Positions 36,480-45,955 of a stretch of DNA of 64,000 nt are shown piece after piece (position 1 is the first letter of the stretch; the number at the start of each line of letters is the position of its first letter). The stretch is from Corynebacterium sp. 74A (GTDB taxonomy: Bacteria; Actinomycetota; Actinomycetes; Mycobacteriales; Mycobacteriaceae): positions 124,001 to 188,000 of the forward strand of contig NZ_PQMG01000003.1 in NCBI RefSeq assembly GCF_008930665.1. The letters are read 5' to 3'. Under the pieces are notes generated by a model. It saw nothing but the letters and a program-made list of their open reading frames with translations, was not told the DNA's origin and ran no database searches. Made by a program: the position numbers and the translations under genes.

Positions 36480-39119
36480 ATGAGCACTTCTGATCTACCC
36501 TTCGAAGTTTGGCCCGGCGATGCCTACCCTTTGGGTTCCACCTACGACGGCGCCGGAACCAACTTCGCCCTCTTTTCCGACATTGCGGAGAAAGTGGAAC
36601 TCTGCCTCATTGATGCGGATCTGAACGAAACCCGCGTCAATATGGAAGAAGTGGATGCCCACATCTGGCACTGCTACCTTCCTGGCGTTCAGCCTGGGCA
36701 GCGCTACGGGTATCGCGTGCACGGCCCCTATGACCCCGACAACGGACACCGTTGCGACCCGAACAAACTGCTGGTTGATCCCTACTCCAAGGCCTTCGCC
36801 GGGGAATACGATGGCGATCCCTCGCTGTTCTCCTACGACATCTTCAATCCCGAGGATCCGAACGCCCGCAACACCGAGGACAGCCTGGGCCACACCATGT
36901 TGTCGGTCGTGATTAACCCCTTCTTCGACTGGGGCGCAGATCGCGCACCGGAGGTTCCCTATCACGAGACCGTCATCTACGAAGCCCACGTCAAGGGCAT
37001 GACGATGACGCACCCCGACGTGCCGGAAAACCTGCGCGGCACCTACGCCGGCTTGGCCCACCCGGCCATCATTGACTACCTCAAGCACTTGGGCGTCACC
37101 GCCATCGAGCTGCTGCCGGTCCACCAGTTCTTCCAGGACGATCGCCTGCGCGAGCTGGGCCTGCGCAACTATTGGGGCTATAACACCTTCGGCTTCCTCG
37201 CCCCGCACGAAGACTATGCCGCCGCCTCCGAACCGGGCGGAGCCGTGGCCGAGTTCAAGGGAATGGTGCGCAGCTTCCACGAAGCTGGCCTCGAGGTGAT
37301 CCTCGACGTGGTGTACAACCACACCGCCGAGGGCAACCACATGGGCCCGACCATCTCCTTCCGCGGTATCGACAACGCCGCCTACTACCGGCTGGTGGAT
37401 GGCGATCGCCGTCACTACATGGACTACACCGGCACCGGTAACTCCCTGAATGTGCGCCACCCGCACTCGCTGCAGCTGATCATGGATTCGCTGCGCTACT
37501 GGGTCACCGAGATGCACGTCGATGGCTTCCGCTTCGATCTGGCCTCCACCTTGGCCCGCGAGCTGCACGACGTGGACCGCCTCTCCTCCTTCTTCGATCT
37601 GGTCCAGCAGGACCCGATCGTCTCCCAGGTGAAGCTCATCGCCGAGCCGTGGGATGTGGGCGAGGGCGGCTACCAGGTGGGTAACTTCCCGCCGCTGTGG
37701 ACCGAGTGGAACGGAAAATACCGCGATACCGTCCGCGATTTCTGGCGTGGCGAGCCCGCCACCCTCGGCGAGTTTGCCTCCCGTCTGACCGGCTCCTCCG
37801 ATCTTTATGCCAATAATGGTCGCCGCCCCACGGCCTCCATTAACTTTGTCACCGCCCACGATGGCTTCACCCTCAATGACTTGGTGAGCTATAACAACAA
37901 GCACAACGACGCCAATGGCGAGGGCAATAACGACGGCGAATCCCATAACCGCTCGTGGAACTGTGGCGAAGAGGGCCCCTCCGAGGATCCGCAGGTGTTG
38001 CAGCTGCGTGCCCAACAGCGCCGCAACTTCCTCACGACCCTGCTGCTCTCCCAGGGCACGCCGATGCTGGCGCACGGTGATGAGATGGGCCGCACCCAGG
38101 GCGGTAATAACAATGTGTACTGCCAGGACAACGAGATCGCGTGGATGGACTGGGAGCAGGCCGAAACCAATGCCGATCTGGTGGCCTTTACCAAGCGCCT
38201 GCTGAACATTCGCGCCATTCACCCGGTGTTCCGTCGTCGTCGCTTCCTCGCCGGCGGCCCGCTCGGTGATGCGCAGCTGGCAAAGCGCGATATCGCCTGG
38301 TTGGTGCCGGATGGCAAGGTGATGAGCCAAGAGGACTGGAACTTCGCCTTCGGCAAGTCGCTCATGGTGTATCTCAATGGCGATGCCATTGCCGAGCCCG
38401 ATGAGCGCGGCGAGAAGATCCATGATGATTCCTTCATTTTGTGCTTCAACGCCTATCACGAAGACATCCAGTTCACCGTTCCCGATGAGCAGTTCGGTAA
38501 GAGCTGGCGGTTGATCGTGGACACCACCGAGGCCACCGGCTACCCGCTGGAGGAAGAAGTGGTCGAGGCCGGGCAGACCTTCGTGGTTCCCGCCCGCTCC
38601 ACCTCCATCCTCAAGCAGATCGAGCCGCCAGAGGCCGAGGAGAACCAGGCCAACGATGACGAGTACGCTCGCCGTCTGCACGCCGTGAACGTGGGCTCCG
38701 AGCGCACCAACTACTCCGGTGAGCGCCTCGAGCGTGCCTTGCGCGACCGCGATCACCGCATCAAGCAGTCTCAGGCGCAACTGGCCAAGCTCGCCGAAAC
38801 CGATCCCGAGAAGGCTAAGGCCAAGCTTGAGCGCGCCAAGGCGAAACTCGAGGAGGCAGAGGGCTTGGACGAAGCCGAGGTGGACGCCCTGAAGGCCGAG
38901 GTGGAGCTCCTCATGGCCCAAGCCGAGCAGCACGCCCACGAGGATTCCGACAGCGAAGGTGAGCAGCAGGCACAGTCCTACTCCTGCAGCGACACCGAGG
39001 CCCGCTCGCACACCGACTGGACCGAAGAGTTGGTGGATGCCGAAAAGCGCGCCCACGAGAAGGTCGAGCAGGTAACCCGCGAGACCGCCGAGCGCGTCGA
39101 GGAGAACAAGGCCGACTAG
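36480..39119 (+). CDS. glgX: Glycogen debranching enzyme GlgX/TreX with long C-terminal extension
   Basis: Isoamylase-type GH13 enzyme of 879 residues that cuts alpha-1,6 branches to supply linear glucans for TreY/TreZ or degradation. There is an N-terminal CBM48 domain, then the barrel with nucleophile Asp353 in [10 protein letters not shown] and acid Glu389 in IAEPWD; the second catalytic Asp lies in [12 protein letters not shown]. The catalytic part ends near residue 715. About 165 further residues form a highly charged, helical, coiled-coil-like tail ([29 protein letters not shown]) absent from the roughly 700-residue family norm. The tail may mediate binding or oligomerisation. Confidence 0.95.
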   Translation: MSTSDLPFEVWPGDAYPLGSTYDGAGTNFALFSDIAEKVELCLIDADLNETRVNMEEVDAHIWHCYLPGVQPGQRYGYRVHGPYDPDNGHRCDPNKLLVDPYSKAFAGEYDGDPSLFSYDIFNPEDPNARNTEDSLGHTMLSVVINPFFDWGADRAPEVPYHETVIYEAHVKGMTMTHPDVPENLRGTYAGLAHPAIIDYLKHLGVTAIELLPVHQFFQDDRLRELGLRNYWGYNTFGFLAPHEDYAAASEPGGAVAEFKGMVRSFHEAGLEVILDVVYNHTAEGNHMGPTISFRGIDNAAYYRLVDGDRRHYMDYTGTGNSLNVRHPHSLQLIMDSLRYWVTEMHVDGFRFDLASTLARELHDVDRLSSFFDLVQQDPIVSQVKLIAEPWDVGEGGYQVGNFPPLWTEWNGKYRDTVRDFWRGEPATLGEFASRLTGSSDLYANNGRRPTASINFVTAHDGFTLNDLVSYNNKHNDANGEGNNDGESHNRSWNCGEEGPSEDPQVLQLRAQQRRNFLTTLLLSQGTPMLAHGDEMGRTQGGNNNVYCQDNEIAWMDWEQAETNADLVAFTKRLLNIRAIHPVFRRRRFLAGGPLGDAQLAKRDIAWLVPDGKVMSQEDWNFAFGKSLMVYLNGDAIAEPDERGEKIHDDSFILCFNAYHEDIQFTVPDEQFGKSWRLIVDTTEATGYPLEEEVVEAGQTFVVPARSTSILKQIEPPEAEENQANDDEYARRLHAVNVGSERTNYSGERLERALRDRDHRIKQSQAQLAKLAETDPEKAKAKLERAKAKLEEAEGLDEAEVDALKAEVELLMAQAEQHAHEDSDSEGEQQAQSYSCSDTEARSHTDWTEELVDAEKRAHEKVEQVTRETAERVEENKAD

Positions 39120-39279
39120 CTCAGCACGAGGCCGCCTCAAGGCTTCACCCACGCCCGCGTATGATCGTGACAGACATGTACACGCTCCTCTGCGCGGGCG
39201 TCGGCTATGTGCGCGGGTGCGCGAACGCACAGGGCGTGTACGGCCTTGTTAGCGCGAATGGATATAAGGAGCTGGACAC
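39120..39279 (+). promoter_or_regulatory. Promoter region of the DnaQ-BRCT gene
   Basis: TATGAT at 39160-39165 is a strong -10 box. The leader that follows (about 110 nt) is GC-rich with alternating GCGCGGG/GCGCGAACGC segments and ends with the ribosome-binding site AAGGAG before the GTG at 39280. Confidence 0.5.
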
Positions 39280-40482
39280 GTGGTTGCGGTTCATGGCGGA
39301 AATGTGGAATTTGTGGGCACCACGCTCACCTTTCAGCCCAGCGAGCTTGCCCGCGCCCTCCGGGTGCCGGCGCAGTCCATGCGCCTGGATTCCTCCTGTA
39401 CGTGGCAGCTAGAGGAGCCGACCGCACTCAGCTGCGGCACGCTCACCGTACGTTCCGATGACTCCTGCCTGACGATTACTGTCGCGCCCAACCACGCCGA
39501 GACCGCCCGAGATCTCGTGCGGGTGATCACCGGCATCGCCACGGGAGAGGGCATGTCCATTCCCGGCTTGGACTGTGTGCTCGCCAGCGGCGAGTTCGCG
39601 CATGGTGATCCAGGCCAGCTCGAGACGCTGAGCCTCGCACGGGTTCGCGCTGGGCGGATAGAAGAAGAGCGCACCCTCGAAGGCGCAGACATTGCCACTC
39701 GCTGCAGCGAGTTCTTGGGCCAGGACATCCTAGTGGCCTATAACGCGCAGCCGCTTCTACTGGGTATTGCCCAGGCGGCCCGCCGGGAAGGCGTGGATGC
39801 GCCGGAGTGCGAGTGTGGCTGCTTGCTTGCGCTCACCCGCGCCCAAGCTGCCACGGCGGATGCCCCCGCCCAGCAGGTCCGTTTGGGCGTGTCCATTGCG
39901 GAGACACTCACCCTGCTTGGCGCTGCCACCGCAGACGCCACCGAGCCCAGGGATCTCCGCGCAGTGTGGGCGGCCTCCTCGCTGCGGCTGGGACGCTGCA
40001 CCGCCTCCGGAACAGTGCAGCCCGTAGTGCATGATCGTCTGGCCGGTGTCTCCGGCACGAGCGCTCGTGCCGCCGCGAGCACTACCGCGGGACAGGAGGC
40101 ATCCGACACGACTGCGGGGGCGAAGGCCAAGGGCTCTGCCAACGCCCCGGCATGGGCCAAGGTGCAGGCCCCCGACTCGGTGCCGGAGGCCAACCCCAAT
40201 GCCACCAAGGACAACCCGCTGTTCGGCCAGAATGTCACCCTCACTGGCGAGTTCTCCCCCTTCGACAAAGGACAGCTCTGGGAGCGCATCGCCGACTGCG
40301 GCGCCACCGTAGGCAAGAACGTGACCAAAAAGACCACTATTCTGGTGTGCGGGCCGTGGAATGGAATCACCTCTAAGCAGAAGAAGGCGGAGAAATACCG
40401 CGACCAAGGCCAGAGCATCGAATTCTGGGATCAGCCACGGTTGCTGCAGGTGCTGGGCCTGGACGAAGAGCCGCCATTTTAG
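39280..40482 (+). CDS. DnaQ-like protein with degenerate exonuclease and C-terminal BRCT domain
   Basis: Protein of 400 residues with three parts. Residues 1-80 form a small beta-rich domain starting VAVHGGNVEFVGTTLTF. Residues 90-240 resemble the epsilon-type 3'-5' exonuclease fold, with AYNAQPLLLGIAQAARR in place of the usual AHNAxFD motif; the acidic metal ligands are missing, so nuclease activity is doubtful. After an Ala/Thr-rich linker, residues 310-400 are a BRCT domain (NPLFGQNVTLTGEFSPFDK, then KNVTKKTTILVCG). It may bind DNA ends or partner proteins in replication or repair. GTG start with GGAG upstream. Confidence 0.8.
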   Translation: MVAVHGGNVEFVGTTLTFQPSELARALRVPAQSMRLDSSCTWQLEEPTALSCGTLTVRSDDSCLTITVAPNHAETARDLVRVITGIATGEGMSIPGLDCVLASGEFAHGDPGQLETLSLARVRAGRIEEERTLEGADIATRCSEFLGQDILVAYNAQPLLLGIAQAARREGVDAPECECGCLLALTRAQAATADAPAQQVRLGVSIAETLTLLGAATADATEPRDLRAVWAASSLRLGRCTASGTVQPVVHDRLAGVSGTSARAAASTTAGQEASDTTAGAKAKGSANAPAWAKVQAPDSVPEANPNATKDNPLFGQNVTLTGEFSPFDKGQLWERIADCGATVGKNVTKKTTILVCGPWNGITSKQKKAEKYRDQGQSIEFWDQPRLLQVLGLDEEPPF

Positions 40483-40549
40483 CCCCCGATAAGGGGTGAG
40501 GTATGGGGCTAGCGGAACCTCAGCCGCCCTCAGGAGAGTCCACATCACT

Positions 40550-41212
40550 ATGACTCTTCATACGCATCTGATCACGCCCCTTCTCCGGCCGACGGCATTA
40601 GTGCGCCGAGACCGTCTCGACAGCGCCCACTTCGCGACATCAGCACCGCTGGTGAATCTGTGCACCACCTTGGCCGCAACCCTCTGCCATGACGGCACCC
40701 CGCTGACCCAGCGCGATATCGACTCCCTGCAAATCAGCGTCTCACGCGCGTGGGGCATGGCGGCCACTAACCTCGTCAACGCCGCCCGCAGCCCGCGTGG
40801 CCTGCGTTTCCTCACTCGCCGGTGCGGGGAAATTACCCAAATCCGCACCCCTGGCCACTCGCCTACTGCATGGCTGGCACACCCCACCACCTTCACCATT
40901 CTCAATAATCATTGCAGCAACCTGCTCGGCAGCAATGTGGTGTTCGTAGCGCTCTCCGATGATCATCTCTTCGCTGTTCCGGTGCGAGCGGCCGCAGGCT
41001 TCAGCAATGATTGGATCACCGAACTCGCGCGCATCCACCTGCCGCAGCGCCCCGGAAAGCCCCCGCAGCCGCTCAGCCCGCACGCCTTGCTCTACCAAGA
41101 TGGCTTTCCGCATGAGCTCAGTCCGCAGAATATACCGAGCACGCTTGCTTCCTCCCCGGCCGCAGCGCGGCGGCGGCGCACTATTCCGCTCATGGGAAGC
41201 GAAGCAAGCTAG
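40550..41212 (+). CDS. Hypothetical protein
   Basis: Protein of 220 residues without a signal peptide or membrane helix. It is rich in Leu, Thr, Arg and His, with a mixed helical pattern; residues 125-150 (NLLGSNVVFVALSDDHLFAVPV) look like two beta strands. The C-terminus is basic (AAARRRRTIP). AGGAGAG stands 9 nt before ATG 40550. No family is recognised. The base composition is like that of the neighbours, so transfer is not obvious. Confidence 0.6.
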   Translation: MTLHTHLITPLLRPTALVRRDRLDSAHFATSAPLVNLCTTLAATLCHDGTPLTQRDIDSLQISVSRAWGMAATNLVNAARSPRGLRFLTRRCGEITQIRTPGHSPTAWLAHPTTFTILNNHCSNLLGSNVVFVALSDDHLFAVPVRAAAGFSNDWITELARIHLPQRPGKPPQPLSPHALLYQDGFPHELSPQNIPSTLASSPAAARRRRTIPLMGSEAS

Positions 41213-41489
41213 CCCCGTAGAGGCACGGGTGGGCTGGGGCATGCCCGCCCGAACCAGCCCCTGCACCAGAATCCGCACGAGGCCCCGCACGAGCAAGAGA
41301 ATCGCCCGCGCAGGGCTAGTTCTGCCGCCGCGGGTGCGAGCAGGTCTACACTCATAAGGCACATGTGCGTGTGCGCCTGCTCCTCGATAGCGGGGACGAA
41401 TCTTTAAGTCTCTGTCGAGCGGCGGCATAGGCGCGCCGCCTGTACCGTCACACATTGTGCGATTTCTACAAACTGAGGACTGATTTTTC

Positions 41490-43913
41490 ATGCCCCGAAC
41501 ACCCATTACCTCCACGTATCGTCTCCAGCTGCGCGGCCCGAAGGCCGATGCCCAGGGCCGTGCGTTTGGTTTTGCCGAAGCAGCCGAGGTGGTCCCCTAT
41601 CTGCATGAGCTGGGTGTCAGCCACGTGTACTGCTCGCCGATTCTGGCGGCGGCACCGGAGTCCAATCACGGCTACGATGTGATCGACCCCACCACCGTTA
41701 ATCCGGAGCTGGGTGGTATCGAGGGCTTCCGCGCTTTGGCGAATGTGGTGCATGAGCACGGCATGGGCTTAGTCATCGATATCGTGCCCAATCACGTGGG
41801 CATCGATAATCCCCGCGCTAATGCGTGGTGGTGGGATGTACTCAAGCGCGGCCAAGCCTCGGAGTTTGAGTCCTATTTCGATATCGACTGGCACAAGGAT
41901 AATGGTGCTGGGGGCAAGCTGGGGCTGCCGGTGCTCGGCGCGGAGGGCGATGAGGACAAGCTCGAGTTCCGCGAGGTCGAGGGCGAGACCGTCCTTGCCT
42001 ACTATGACAATATTTTCCCCATCGACGAGGGCACACTCAGCGAGGATCCGCTCGATACCTATCGCCAGCAACACTATAAGCTGATGTACTGGCGCGACGG
42101 GGTGATCAGCTATCGCCGCTTCTTCTCCGTTAATGGCCTCGCCGGCATCCGCCAGGAGGATCCGCTGGTGTTTGAGCACACCCACCGCGTGATCCGTCAG
42201 CTCTGCGCTGAGGGGCTTATCGACGGTATCCGAGTGGACCACCCCGATGGTCTCTCCGATCCTTTTGGTTATCTCAAGCGGCTGCGCGATGTGATTGGTG
42301 AGGATCGCTGGCTCGTGGTGGAAAAGATCCTCGATGTGCACGAGCCGCTCGATGCCCGTCTCGCTGCCGATGGCACCACCGGCTATGACGCCCTGCGCGA
42401 GCTCGACGGGGTCTTTCTCAATCGCCGCGCCGAGGATGCACTCTCGATGCTGGCTCTCGAGCAGTCCGGCTCTACCTGGAATCAGGCGGCGATTGATGCG
42501 ACTGAGCACGCCCTGAAGCGGGATGTGGCTGCCGATGAGCTCTCCGCCGAGGTGCGCCGCCTGGCGCGGGCGCTGCGCCGCGATAACTTCTCCACTGTGG
42601 GCGGGCGGGTCTCCGACGAGGAACTTTTCGACACCATTGTGGACTTGGTGGCCGCCATGCCGGTCTACCGCGCGGACTATCTCTCTTTGTCGCGCGTGAC
42701 CGCCACGATCGTGGCGGATATGGGCCGGCGCTTCCCCTCCCGCCGCAACGCCCTCGACCTCATCTCTGCTGGCCTATTGGCAGATGGCGAGGCCAAGATC
42801 CGCTTCGCCCAGGTGTGCGGCGCGGTGATGGCTAAGGGCGTGGAGGACACCACCTTCTACCGCGCCTGCCGTTTGGTGGCACTACAAGAGGTGGGCGGCG
42901 CCCCAGGGCGTTTCGGTGTCTCCGCCGCAGAGTTCCATCTTTTGCAGCAGGAGCGCAGCGTGCTGTGGCCGAAGGCCATGACCACCCTGACCACCCACGA
43001 CACCAAGCGCGGCGAGGACGTGCGCGCCCGCATCCTATCTATTTCTGAGACCCCCACCGAGTTCGCGGAACTGGTGCGCGAGGTCTTGGCGCTCACCCCT
43101 GCCCCGGATTCCCAGACTGGGCTCTTTTTGCTGCAGAACCTGCTGGGTATCTGGCCGGAAAACGGCGAGGTGCCCGATTCTCTCGTGGAGCGTTTCCACG
43201 CCTATGCGGAAAAGGCGATGCGCGAGGCCAGTGTGCACACCACCTGGACAGATCCGGATGCCCAGTTCGAAGATTCCATTCACAACTGGATCGATGCGCT
43301 CATCCAAGGCCCCGCCACCCCGCTGATCACCGCCTATGTGCAGCGGCTGGCGCCTTCGGCACGGGTGCTCTCGGTGGGCCGTAAACTTCTGCAGCTCATC
43401 GGCCCCGGTATCCCAGACATCTACCAGGGCAACGAGTTCTTCGATGATTCCCTCGTGGACCCGGATAATCGCCGCTTCGTCGACTACACCAAGCGCGAGC
43501 AGTGCCTGCAGATGCTGATCGAGCAGGGCCTGCGCACCGAGGAGGGCACCGCGCTTATCGATGCCACCCCCGACCTGGTGAAGCTCGCCGTGGTGCACGA
43601 GTCCTTGACTCTGCGCCGAGAGCACCCTGACTACTTCATCAACGCCGACTACCAGTCGGTATTCGCCCAAGGTGTGGCGGAGAATCACCTCGTGGGCATG
43701 GCCCGCGGCGATGGGGAACGCAATGTGGATGTGATTGCGGTGGCTACCCGCACCCCGCTGCTCTTGGACGATGACGGCGGCTGGCGCGATACCACCATCA
43801 CCCTGCCCGACGGCACCTGGCAGGACCGCTTCACGGGGCGCCAGTGGCAGGGCACCATCGCCGTCGCGGATCTTTTCGCTACCCTGCCGATCGCGTTGCT
43901 GGAAGGTATCTAA
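41490..43913 (+). CDS. treY: Maltooligosyl trehalose synthase
   Basis: GH13 enzyme of 807 residues that rearranges the reducing-end glucose of maltodextrin to an alpha,alpha-1,1 bond. It begins ITSTYRLQLRGPKADA and has SHVYCSPILAAAPESNHGYDV, nucleophile Asp250 in DGIRVDHPDGL and acid Glu278 in VVEKILDV. The family inserts in the barrel account for the length. The product is cut by TreZ (46722) to free trehalose, needed for stress protection and for mycolate transfer. relS begins 6 bases after its stop. Confidence 0.96.
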   Translation: MPRTPITSTYRLQLRGPKADAQGRAFGFAEAAEVVPYLHELGVSHVYCSPILAAAPESNHGYDVIDPTTVNPELGGIEGFRALANVVHEHGMGLVIDIVPNHVGIDNPRANAWWWDVLKRGQASEFESYFDIDWHKDNGAGGKLGLPVLGAEGDEDKLEFREVEGETVLAYYDNIFPIDEGTLSEDPLDTYRQQHYKLMYWRDGVISYRRFFSVNGLAGIRQEDPLVFEHTHRVIRQLCAEGLIDGIRVDHPDGLSDPFGYLKRLRDVIGEDRWLVVEKILDVHEPLDARLAADGTTGYDALRELDGVFLNRRAEDALSMLALEQSGSTWNQAAIDATEHALKRDVAADELSAEVRRLARALRRDNFSTVGGRVSDEELFDTIVDLVAAMPVYRADYLSLSRVTATIVADMGRRFPSRRNALDLISAGLLADGEAKIRFAQVCGAVMAKGVEDTTFYRACRLVALQEVGGAPGRFGVSAAEFHLLQQERSVLWPKAMTTLTTHDTKRGEDVRARILSISETPTEFAELVREVLALTPAPDSQTGLFLLQNLLGIWPENGEVPDSLVERFHAYAEKAMREASVHTTWTDPDAQFEDSIHNWIDALIQGPATPLITAYVQRLAPSARVLSVGRKLLQLIGPGIPDIYQGNEFFDDSLVDPDNRRFVDYTKREQCLQMLIEQGLRTEEGTALIDATPDLVKLAVVHESLTLRREHPDYFINADYQSVFAQGVAENHLVGMARGDGERNVDVIAVATRTPLLLDDDGGWRDTTITLPDGTWQDRFTGRQWQGTIAVADLFATLPIALLEGI

Positions 43914-43919
43914 AACGGA

Positions 43920-44948
43920 GTGAGCACTGAACCTGTTTCCGAGGGGGACATCGTACACACCCCCGAGCACATATCCGCCCTCAGCGACACCTATACGCAG
44001 TGGTGCGCTGCGCATCCCGATGCGGCGGAACGCTTTCAAGATGTGATCGAGGATCTGCTCACCGATGGCGGTATCACCTATGACCGGGTGGTGGCGCGGG
44101 TGAAACAATGGCCCTCCTTAGAGGCGAAAGCCTATAAGCGGGATGCCGAGGGCGAGTGGGTGTATCCGCATCCCTGGGACGATATTCATGACATTCTCGG
44201 GGTGCGGGTCACCACGTTTTACTCCACCGAGATTCCCATCGTGATCGACATGCTGGGCGGGCATTTTCATGTGCTGCGCTCAATCGATAAGACTGCGCAG
44301 ACGCGGGTGAGCGGTAGTTTCGGCTATGGCAGTCACCACCTGGTGGTGCGGGTTCCTTCCGATCATGACGATCTGGAAGATTTCGCTGGGCTGACCTTCG
44401 AGGTGCAATTGCGTACCGTGCTGCAGCATGCGTGGGCCGAGTTCGAGCACGATATCCGCTATAAAGCCTCCGGGGCCACTGTGGATCCGCGGGTGGATCG
44501 CGCTTTTACTCTCGCCGCCGGGCTGATTGAGTTGGCCGATCAGCAATTTGATCAGATAGCGAGCATCCAGAATCCTTCCCCAGAGCCGGGCGATGATGTT
44601 GCCTTGACTGCGATCACCTTGCCCGGCGTGCTGGCCATTTTGTTGGGCTCGCAGTTCCCGCGTTCTAAATCCGAGCACTATCCATGGCTGGAAGAGCTCC
44701 TCAAGCGCAATGGTGTCACCACCGTGGCCGAGTTGAAGGAGCTGGTAAACGCGCCCGCGATTGCGCGGCTGCGGCGACGCTTGGACTACCGTTTCCAACC
44801 CAGCCAGGTGCGTATCGTGGACGATCTGCTGCTCGACCGCTTCGGCGAAGAGCACATTGCCCGCACTGATTCCACCGGTAACCGCGCTGCTCAGCGGCCA
44901 CATCGCCTCGCCCGCCGCTTGAAGCGGCTGCGCCGTGAGGACACCTAG
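43920..44948 (+). CDS. relS: Small alarmone (ppGpp-type) synthetase RelS
   Basis: RelA/SpoT-domain protein of 342 residues without a hydrolase, TGS or ACT domain. Synthetase motifs: DILGVRV (91-97), GYGSHH (135-140), EVQLRT (161-166) and HAWAEFEHDIRYK (170-182). The C-terminal 150 residues are specific to the corynebacterial/actinobacterial RelS type and end in a very basic tail (RPHRLARRLKRLRR). In C. glutamicum the RelS gene also follows treY. GTG start overlapping a weak GGAG; probably in an operon with treY. Confidence 0.9.
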   Translation: MSTEPVSEGDIVHTPEHISALSDTYTQWCAAHPDAAERFQDVIEDLLTDGGITYDRVVARVKQWPSLEAKAYKRDAEGEWVYPHPWDDIHDILGVRVTTFYSTEIPIVIDMLGGHFHVLRSIDKTAQTRVSGSFGYGSHHLVVRVPSDHDDLEDFAGLTFEVQLRTVLQHAWAEFEHDIRYKASGATVDPRVDRAFTLAAGLIELADQQFDQIASIQNPSPEPGDDVALTAITLPGVLAILLGSQFPRSKSEHYPWLEELLKRNGVTTVAELKELVNAPAIARLRRRLDYRFQPSQVRIVDDLLLDRFGEEHIARTDSTGNRAAQRPHRLARRLKRLRREDT

Positions 44949-44956
44949 AGGCTTCT

Positions 44957-44974
44957 CCACCGTAGGGTCGGTGG
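44957..44974 (+). terminator. Small hairpin after relS
   Basis: CCACCG and CGGTGG pair around a 6-base loop directly after the relS stop. There is no T-run, so termination is possible but weak. Confidence 0.35.
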
Positions 44975-45029
44975 GCTAGACTGGCGGCTGGTAGATACCC
45001 CATCCGACTAGTGCAAGGAGACGATCGAG

Positions 45030-45188
45030 ATGGATAGTTTTGCAGAGCAGTTCCCTGTTGCCGCTGACATGGTGCACGTGTGGGCGCTGCGGGCAGCCGA
45101 TTTCTTCCGCGAGTACGGGATCGATATTCCGCCCGCTGAATGGGGCATGGACGATCTGGACGCTGTTGTAGGAAGCATGGAGTTCTAG
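45030..45188 (+). CDS. Small acidic protein, 52 residues
   Basis: ORF of 52 codons with a very good ribosome-binding site (AAGGAG, 9 nt before the ATG). The protein is acidic, with an amphipathic segment (FPVAADMVHVWALRAADFF) and a Trp/Pro-containing middle. It is followed by a strong hairpin at 45209, so it has its own transcription end. No family is recognised, but position, start signals and terminator argue for a real gene. Confidence 0.6.
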   Translation: MDSFAEQFPVAADMVHVWALRAADFFREYGIDIPPAEWGMDDLDAVVGSMEF

Positions 45189-45208
45189 CTTTCCACCAGC
45201 TATCGCAC

Positions 45209-45256
45209 GCGCCGCACTGGAACAAGAACGTCACTGTTTTTCTTCCGGTGCGGCGC
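45209..45256. terminator. Bidirectional terminator
   Basis: Arms 45209-45222 and 45243-45256 pair over 14 bases with one G-T, around a 20-base loop that contains GTTTTTC. It separates the small acidic protein gene (+) from the S4 protein gene (-). The stem is nearly that of the terminator at 13892. Confidence 0.75.
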
Positions 45257-45273
45257 TCGTGTGTATTGCAGAG

Positions 45274-45663
45274 CTATAGCTGGTCGCTGCGGCCACGCAG
45301 GCGATCGAGTTGGCGGCGTTCTTTCTTCGTGGGACGGCCGGCACCACGGTCGCGCCGCGGTTGCGAGACCAAGATTTCTCGCGGCGGAGGCGGCGGGGAG
45401 TGATCAACATAGCAGGTGCGGGCGATGGTGGCGCTGACGCGTTTCTTGGGAGTTTGCGTGACCTCAAGCTCAAGGTTGCGGTGCTCCACCCACACGCTGA
45501 CGCGGTCTCCCGGCGCGACGAGTTGGGAGGGTTTGGCCGTGGTGCCATTGATCTTGACATGCCCTGCTTTGCACGTCGCCCCGGCACGGGTGCGAGTTTT
45601 AACGATACGGACAGCCCAGATCCATGCGTCGATACGCACGGGCTCGCTACTGGGAGAGGTCAC
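45274..45663 (-). CDS. S4-domain RNA-binding protein (Hsp15-like)
   Basis: Protein of 129 residues with an S4 RNA-binding domain at residues 7-70: RIDAWIWAVRIVKTRTRAGA, then GHVKINGTTAKPSQLVAPGD. The family includes Hsp15, which recycles stalled 50S subunits carrying nascent peptides. The C-terminal third is proline-rich, then strongly basic (RRDRGAGRPTKKERRQLDRLRGR). GTG start. It comes 2 bases after the stop of the small membrane protein gene, so these are cotranscribed. Confidence 0.88.
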   Translation of the reverse strand: MTSPSSEPVRIDAWIWAVRIVKTRTRAGATCKAGHVKINGTTAKPSQLVAPGDRVSVWVEHRNLELEVTQTPKKRVSATIARTCYVDHSPPPPPREILVSQPRRDRGAGRPTKKERRQLDRLRGRSDQL

Positions 45664-45665
45664 AG

Positions 45666-45896
45666 CTAATTCAGGTCCCGGTGGTTGATAATTTTGTTCA
45701 CGCGCCAGACGTTATAAGACGCCCCCGCGACCGCACAGATAAACACCAGCATCGCCAGCGTTGAGCTGATAATAAGCCCAGAGACAATGGCCGCACCGGT
45801 ACCACCGATGCCCCAGATAGCCGCGTTGCGGGAGTATTGCCGAACCGCTCGTTTGCGCCGTTCGACGGGGTTATTGGGGTAGCGCTGCATACTCAT
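45666..45896 (-). CDS. Small membrane protein
   Basis: Protein of 76 residues: a basic N-terminus (RRKRAVRQYSRN), then two membrane helices (about 25-45 and 47-64) and a short polar tail. It resembles the small actinobacterial integral membrane proteins often grouped as DUF3099, but I cannot be sure. Cotranscribed with the S4 protein gene. Confidence 0.65.
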   Translation of the reverse strand: MSMQRYPNNPVERRKRAVRQYSRNAAIWGIGGTGAAIVSGLIISSTLAMLVFICAVAGASYNVWRVNKIINHRDLN

Positions 45897-45955
45897 GCAC
45901 CCAATAGTACCCACTGCCCTCGCCGTATAAGCAGCGCGGGCACGGGCGTGTGCAG

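Noticed and set aside
36495..39230. A 911-codon open frame on the minus strand opposite glgX
   Set aside because: It is antisense to an enzyme with complete catalytic motifs. Its translation is rich in Val, His, Gly and Leu without motifs, as expected for the complement of GC-rich coding DNA.
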